NCBI GenBank assembly: GCA_015485375.1
Contig: WFTU01000348.1
Coordinates: forward strand, 1 to 10,404
Length of the DNA: 10,404 bases
DNA from: Paracoccaceae bacterium
GTDB taxonomy: Bacteria > Pseudomonadota > Alphaproteobacteria > Rhodobacterales > Rhodobacteraceae
Direction: 5' to 3'
Position 1 is the first letter of the stretch. Every line of letters starts with the position of its first letter. Shown in pieces: positions 7,140 through 10,404 of the stretch. Position numbers and translations under genes: made by a program. The notes below the pieces were generated by a model. It was not told where the DNA came from and did no database searches. It was given only the letters and a program-made list of their open reading frames with translations.

Positions 7140-8123
7140 TTAATCAATAAAATGGCAGGCGGCGAAACGCCCGTTGCCATAGTCTCGCCACTCCGGCTCT
7201 TCGGCGCGGCAAATATCCTGCACTTTCGGACAACGTGTGCAGAAATTACAGCCCTGCGGCGGGTTCGACGGGCTGGGCACGTCGCCTTGCAGGATAATTC
7301 TTTTCCGGCTGGAGGTCCCCGCCGGATCGGGATGCGGCACCGCCGACAGCAGCGCCTGCGTATAGGGGTGCAACGGCGTGTCATAAAGCTCGTCGCGCGG
7401 CGCCAGCTCGACAATCTTGCCCAGATACATCACCGCCACCCGCGTCGCGAGGTGGCGCACCATCGACAGGTCGTGACTGATAAACAGATAGGTCAGGCCG
7501 AACCGGTCCTGCAAATCCTCCAGCAGGTTCACCACCTGCGCCTGAATGGACACATCCAGCGCGGCAATCGGCTCGTCACAAACGATGAATTTCGGATTGA
7601 GCGCCAGCGCGCGGGCAATCCCGATCCGCTGTCGCTGCCCGCCGGAAAATTCATGCGGATAGCGGTCGGCAAAGCGTCGTGCCAGCCCGACGGCATCCAT
7701 CAGTTCCGCCACCTTCTCGCGCTTGGCCTTGCGGCCGAGATTCGTATGTTCGTCCAGCGGCTCCGCAATGATCGAGCCGACCGTCATGCGCGGGTTGAGG
7801 CTCGCCTGCGGGTCCTGGAAAATCATCTGCATCTCGGGGCGCAGGTTGCGAAGCGTCTTGCCGGAAATATGCCCGATCTCCCTGCCGTCCATCTCGATGG
7901 AGCCGCCGGTGATGTCATACAGCCGCAAAATGGCGCGCCCCGCCGTGGACTTGCCGCAACCGCTTTCGCCGACCAGCCCCAGCGTCTCGCCCTCGAAAAT
8001 ATCGAAACTGATGCCGTCCACGGCTTTCACCTCGCCGACACGGCGCTGCAACAGCCCGCGATGGATCGGGAAATGCATGGTCAGCTTGTCAACCCGCACC
8101 AGCGGTTTGGCCTCATCCAGCAT
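7140..8123 (-). CDS. dppF: Peptide-type ABC transporter ATPase, DppF/OppF type
   Basis: From the ATG at 8123 this is a 327-residue cytoplasmic ATPase. In order it has Walker A GESGCGKST (52-60), a Q-loop glutamine (Q103, FQDPQASLNP), the signature SGGQRQR (160-166), Walker B with catalytic D183-E184 (VCDEP), and the switch histidine H217 (ISHD). The C-terminal oligopeptide-transporter domain has HPYTQALL (252-259) and cysteines C292, C298, C305 and C323 (CX5CX6CX17C), plus C295. With the DppD-like ATPase it forms the heterodimer that drives import. The open frame extends to 8168, giving 15 more residues, but I chose 8123 because GGAG lies 6 nt before it and the product then begins close to the LVRVDKL strand typical of the family. 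This start overlaps the dppD stop by 11 nt. Family certain; start fairly sure. Confidence 0.94.
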   Translation of the reverse strand: MLDEAKPLVRVDKLTMHFPIHRGLLQRRVGEVKAVDGISFDIFEGETLGLVGESGCGKSTAGRAILRLYDITGGSIEMDGREIGHISGKTLRNLRPEMQMIFQDPQASLNPRMTVGSIIAEPLDEHTNLGRKAKREKVAELMDAVGLARRFADRYPHEFSGGQRQRIGIARALALNPKFIVCDEPIAALDVSIQAQVVNLLEDLQDRFGLTYLFISHDLSMVRHLATRVAVMYLGKIVELAPRDELYDTPLHPYTQALLSAVPHPDPAGTSSRKRIILQGDVPSPSNPPQGCNFCTRCPKVQDICRAEEPEWRDYGNGRFAACHFID

Positions 8124-9120
8124 GGCGCTCTCCGTCGATATGCACATCCCACCAGCAGGCGACATCATGGCCGTTGCCGATATCCACCCGCACGGGATTT
8201 TCCCGCCGGCAGCGCTCGAACGCGTATTTGCAGCGCGGCGCGAACTCGCAGCTTTGCGGCGCGCGGGTCATGTTCGGCGGCTGCCCGTCAATGGACAGCA
8301 AGCGCTCGTTGCGCGCGCCCTCGACCTTCGGCAGGGTTTCCAGCAGGGCCTGCGTATAGGGATGCTGCGGGTTGCGGAACAATTCCTTCACCGGCGCATG
8401 CTCGACGATCTGCCCCGCATACATTACGGCGATCCGGTCGGCGATCTCCGCCACCACGCCAAGGTCATGCGTAATCCAGACAATCGCCATGCCGAGCTTC
8501 TGGCGCAATTCCTTCACCAGTTCCAGAATCTGCGCCTGAATGGTCACATCCAGCGCCGTTGTCGGCTCGTCCGCGATCAGCACCTTGGGATCACAGGCCA
8601 GCGCGATGGCGATCATCACGCGCTGGCGCATACCGCCGGAAAACTGGTGCGGAAAATCCTTCAGCCGGCTGGCCGCATCGGGAATGCCGACCAGTTCCAG
8701 CAATTCCACCGAACGGGCGCGGGCCTGCTTTTTGTTCATCCCCAGATGCACCCGCAGCGGCTCCATCAACTGGAAACCGACGGTAAACACCGGATTGAGC
8801 GAGGTCATGGGATCCTGAAAGATAAACCCGATCTGCCCGCCACGCAGCGCGCGCAGCTGTTCGGGCTTCATGGCGCGCACGTCCTGCCCGTCATAAATAA
8901 TCTCGCCGGTAACGATTTCCGCAGGTGGCGAGGGCAGCAGCCCCATCAGCGACATCATGGTCACGGATTTACCCGAGCCGCTTTCCCCCACAACGCCCAG
9001 CAATTCGCCGGGCGCCAGAGAAAAACTGACGCCATTTACCGCATGCACCACACCGTCACGTGTGTTGAACACGGTTTTCAAATCCGCCACGTCGAGAATC
9101 GCGGCGCCTGAGTCGAGCAT
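8113..9120 (-). CDS. dppD: Peptide-type ABC transporter ATPase, DppD/OppD type
   Basis: A 335-residue cytoplasmic ATPase and the first gene of the importer operon. It shows Walker A GESGSGKS (45-52), the Q-loop Q102 (FQDPMTSLNP), signature SGGMRQR (161-167), Walker B D184-E185 (IADEPTTALD) and H218 (ITHD). All catalytic residues are intact. The C-terminal oligopeptide-transporter domain has HPYTQALLETLP (253-264) and cysteines C291, C297, C304 and C322, with the same CX5CX6CX17C spacing as its DppF-like partner. It pairs with that partner to couple ATP hydrolysis to movement through the DppBC-like channel. The SGGM form of the signature and the DEPTTALD box favour the D/OppD over the F/OppF branch. 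A G-rich stretch (AGGGGG) lies 6 nt before the ATG at 9120. The promoter must lie in the 9121-9296 interval. Ligand unknown. Confidence 0.95.
   Translation of the reverse strand: MLDSGAAILDVADLKTVFNTRDGVVHAVNGVSFSLAPGELLGVVGESGSGKSVTMMSLMGLLPSPPAEIVTGEIIYDGQDVRAMKPEQLRALRGGQIGFIFQDPMTSLNPVFTVGFQLMEPLRVHLGMNKKQARARSVELLELVGIPDAASRLKDFPHQFSGGMRQRVMIAIALACDPKVLIADEPTTALDVTIQAQILELVKELRQKLGMAIVWITHDLGVVAEIADRIAVMYAGQIVEHAPVKELFRNPQHPYTQALLETLPKVEGARNERLLSIDGQPPNMTRAPQSCEFAPRCKYAFERCRRENPVRVDIGNGHDVACWWDVHIDGERHAG
8130..8133 (-). promoter_or_regulatory. Shine-Dalgarno site deciding the dppF start
   Basis: GGAG on the - strand, 6 nt before the ATG at 8123 and inside the 3' end of the dppD-like gene. 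It supports 8123 over the in-frame upstream ATGs at 8144, 8165 and 8168. Confidence 0.6.
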
Positions 9121-9169
9121 AGAATGCCCCCTGTTGTATTTGCCCTCATTGACTTTCGGGGCGTTTTCC

Positions 9170-9183
9170 GGACTTATTTGTCC
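9170..9183. repeat. Short inverted repeat, possible operator
   Basis: GGAC-TTATTT-GTCC: 4-bp arms around a 6-nt AT spacer in the AT-rich part of the divergent gap. It could be half-sites for a dimeric regulator, but short arms like these occur by chance. Confidence 0.25.
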
Positions 9184-9244
9184 AAATGATTAAAAACAGT
9201 TAACACCAAGAAAACCGGTTCGACAATCCTGAATTGACCGCACC

Positions 9245-9275
9245 TTGCGGAAACTCCTGTTCAGCCACATATAAA
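9245..9275 (+). promoter_or_regulatory. Candidate promoter of the argE-like gene
   Basis: TTGCGG (9245-9250) and TATAAA (9270-9275) are 19 nt apart, wider than the usual 16-18. The -10 match is 5 of 6 and the -35 match is only 3 of 6. Transcription would begin near 9282, just ahead of an AGGGGA ribosome site (9285-9290). The position fits, but the match is weak. Confidence 0.3.
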
Positions 9276-9296
9276 CCGGACAGCAGGGGAGCCTTG

Positions 9297-10404
9297 ATGC
9301 CGACACGTTACACTGCCACAGAAATGCTGGCCAAACTCGTTGCCTTCGACAGCGTGTCGGCCAAATCGAACCTGCCGATCATCGAATTCATTCGCGACTA
9401 TCTGGCCGGATACGGCATCGAATCGACGCTGGTGCCGGACGAGAGCGGCCAGAAGGCCAACCTCTACGCGCAGATCGGCCCGAATGTGGAAGGCGGCGTT
9501 GTCCTTTCCGGCCATACCGATGTCGTGCCGGTCACCGGCCAGAAATGGGACACCGACCCGTTCGTGCTGACCGAAAAGGACGGCAAGCTCTATGGCCGCG
9601 GCTCCTGTGACATGAAAGGTTTCCTCGCCACCGGCCTGTCGCTGGTGCCGGAAATGGTCGCCGCAGATCTGAAATACCCGATCCAGTTCGCCTTTTCCTA
9701 TGACGAGGAGGTCGGCTGCATCGGCGCGCCCTTCATGATCTCCGAAATGGTCGAAAATCTGCCGCGCGCCCGCGCCGTGATCGTCGGCGAGCCCTCGATG
9801 ATGCAGGTGGTCACCGGCCACAAGGGCGCGAGCGGCTTCACCGTCCATGTCCACGGCTTCGAGATCCACTCCAGCCTGATGCACGAGGGCGTCTCCGCCA
9901 CCATGACCGCCGCGCGGCTGGTGGAATGGCTGCGCCAGCGCTTCGAGGAGGAAAAAGCCAAAACCCCCGATCCGCTCGACGCGATCTTCGAGCCGCCCTT
10001 CACCACCTTCCACGTCGGCATCCTCAAGGGCGGCACCGCGTCGAACATCACCGCCAAGGACGCGTTTTTCACCGTCGATATCCGCTGCCCGCCCTCGCAG
10101 AACCCGCAGGAATGGGAAAACCGGTTCACCGAATTCGCGGCCGGGGTAGAGGCCGAAATACAGGCGATCCGCCCCGAGGCCTCCATCCGCGTCATCCCGC
10201 GCAGCATCAATCCGCCGCTCAAACCCGAAAGTGACGGTGCGGCAGAGGTATTCGCCCGCCAGATTACCGGTGACAATGCCACACATGTGGTGTCTTATGG
10301 CACCGAGGCAGGCCAGTTCCAGCGCGAGGGCTACTCGGTCGTGGTCTGCGGCCCGGGCGACATCGCACAGGCGCACCAGCCGAACGAATTCATCGAGGTC
10401 AGCC
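9297..10404 (+). CDS. argE: Acetylornithine deacetylase-like M20 metallopeptidase (ArgE family), 3' end cut by window
   Basis: The frame is open from the ATG at 9297 to the window end (369 codons). ArgE proteins are typically about 380-390 residues, so only a short C-terminal piece is missing. AGGGGA lies 6 nt before the ATG. The dinuclear-metal M20 motifs are all present: SGHTDVVPV with ligand H73 and D75, GRGSCDMKG with bridging D105, DEEVGC with catalytic E137 and ligand E138, the VGEPS segment near 165, the dimerisation-domain HSS, and the C-terminal AHQPNEF with ligand H360. The family removes acetyl groups from N2-acetylornithine in the cytoplasm, and related members cleave other N-acyl amino acids or succinyl-diaminopimelate. 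The SGHTDVVPV and YDEEVGC wording is closest to the ArgE branch. Its divergent position beside a peptide-type importer suggests it may act on imported N-acyl amino acids rather than in arginine synthesis; this is inference. Confidence 0.9.
   Translation, partial: MPTRYTATEMLAKLVAFDSVSAKSNLPIIEFIRDYLAGYGIESTLVPDESGQKANLYAQIGPNVEGGVVLSGHTDVVPVTGQKWDTDPFVLTEKDGKLYGRGSCDMKGFLATGLSLVPEMVAADLKYPIQFAFSYDEEVGCIGAPFMISEMVENLPRARAVIVGEPSMMQVVTGHKGASGFTVHVHGFEIHSSLMHEGVSATMTAARLVEWLRQRFEEEKAKTPDPLDAIFEPPFTTFHVGILKGGTASNITAKDAFFTVDIRCPPSQNPQEWENRFTEFAAGVEAEIQAIRPEASIRVIPRSINPPLKPESDGAAEVFARQITGDNATHVVSYGTEAGQFQREGYSVVVCGPGDIAQAHQPNEFIEVS

Larger units (their letters stand above)
9121..9296. promoter_or_regulatory. 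Divergent promoter/operator region between the importer operon and the argE-like gene
   Basis: This 176-nt gap lies between two divergent starts, so it should hold promoters for both directions. It is visibly more AT-rich than its flanks, mainly at 9171-9214. It contains a GGAC-N6-GTCC inverted repeat (9170-9183), the palindromes GTTAAC (9199-9204) and AACCGGTT (9213-9220), and TTGACT (9149-9154) and TTGACC (9234-9239), which resemble -35 boxes. On the - strand a TTTAAT (9189-9194) could be a -10 for the importer, but no matching -35 is seen at usual spacing. No regulator gene is in the window. The role follows from position; individual elements are uncertain. Confidence 0.6.

Noticed and set aside
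5338..7143. A 601-codon open frame on the + strand across the binding-protein gene
   Set aside because: The - strand protein has a signal peptide, family 5 motifs and a strong ribosome site. The + strand product has an Arg/His/Gly-rich composition and no recognisable motif.
9149..9177. TTGACT ... ACTTAT (17-nt spacing) as a + strand promoter
   Set aside because: The -35 is good but the -10 matches only 3 of 6 positions, and the site lies about 120 nt before the gene, so I did not list it as a promoter.
9261..10376. A 371-codon open frame on the - strand opposite the argE-like gene
   Set aside because: The + strand carries all M20 metal-site motifs in order. The antisense reading has a His/Gly/Asp-rich shadow composition.

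Overview
The window looks like accessory chromosome from a GC-rich Gram-negative bacterium, most likely an alphaproteobacterium (Rhodobacterales- or Rhizobiales-like). This is inferred from codon use, protein style and tight gene packing; there is no rRNA or other taxonomic marker. No tRNA, rRNA, IS element, phage gene or CRISPR array was seen, and no gene-free stretch exceeds 300 bases.

Region 1 (2-3395, + strand) is the distal part of a molybdenum-hydroxylase operon of the xanthine dehydrogenase / CO dehydrogenase superfamily. In order it holds the C-terminal part of the FAD subunit (cut by the window edge), the two-[2Fe-2S] subunit, the large molybdopterin subunit, and a short MoaD/ThiS-like protein ending in Gly-Gly. 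The genes overlap or nearly touch (ATGA, 3-nt gap, TGATG), so they are probably co-transcribed and translationally coupled. The medium-small-large order is that of coxMSL, but the active-site loop lacks the copper-binding Cys of true CO dehydrogenase, so the substrate is unknown.

Region 2 (3392-9120, - strand) is a complete dipeptide/oligopeptide-type ABC importer transcribed toward region 1. In transcription order: ATPase (dppD-like), ATPase (dppF-like), secreted binding protein (dppA-like), permease (dppB-like), permease (dppC-like). The two ATPases would power import through the two permeases of ligand delivered by the binding protein. The binding-protein gene has the strongest ribosome site of the operon and sits between two small hairpins. 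The two operons converge with no spacer: one TTAA supplies both stop codons, inside a perfect 7-bp GC hairpin.

Region 3 (9121-9296) is a divergent intergenic region that must hold the start signals of the importer operon and of the next gene. Region 4 (9297 to the window end, + strand) is an ArgE-like M20 metallo-deacylase cut by the right edge. Its divergent placement suggests, without proving, that the importer and deacylase serve uptake and breakdown of peptides or N-acylated amino acids.

I see no clearly new multi-gene system. The points most worth checking are the MoaD-like gene appended to the hydroxylase operon, the shared-stop hairpin, and the cysteine-rich binding protein.
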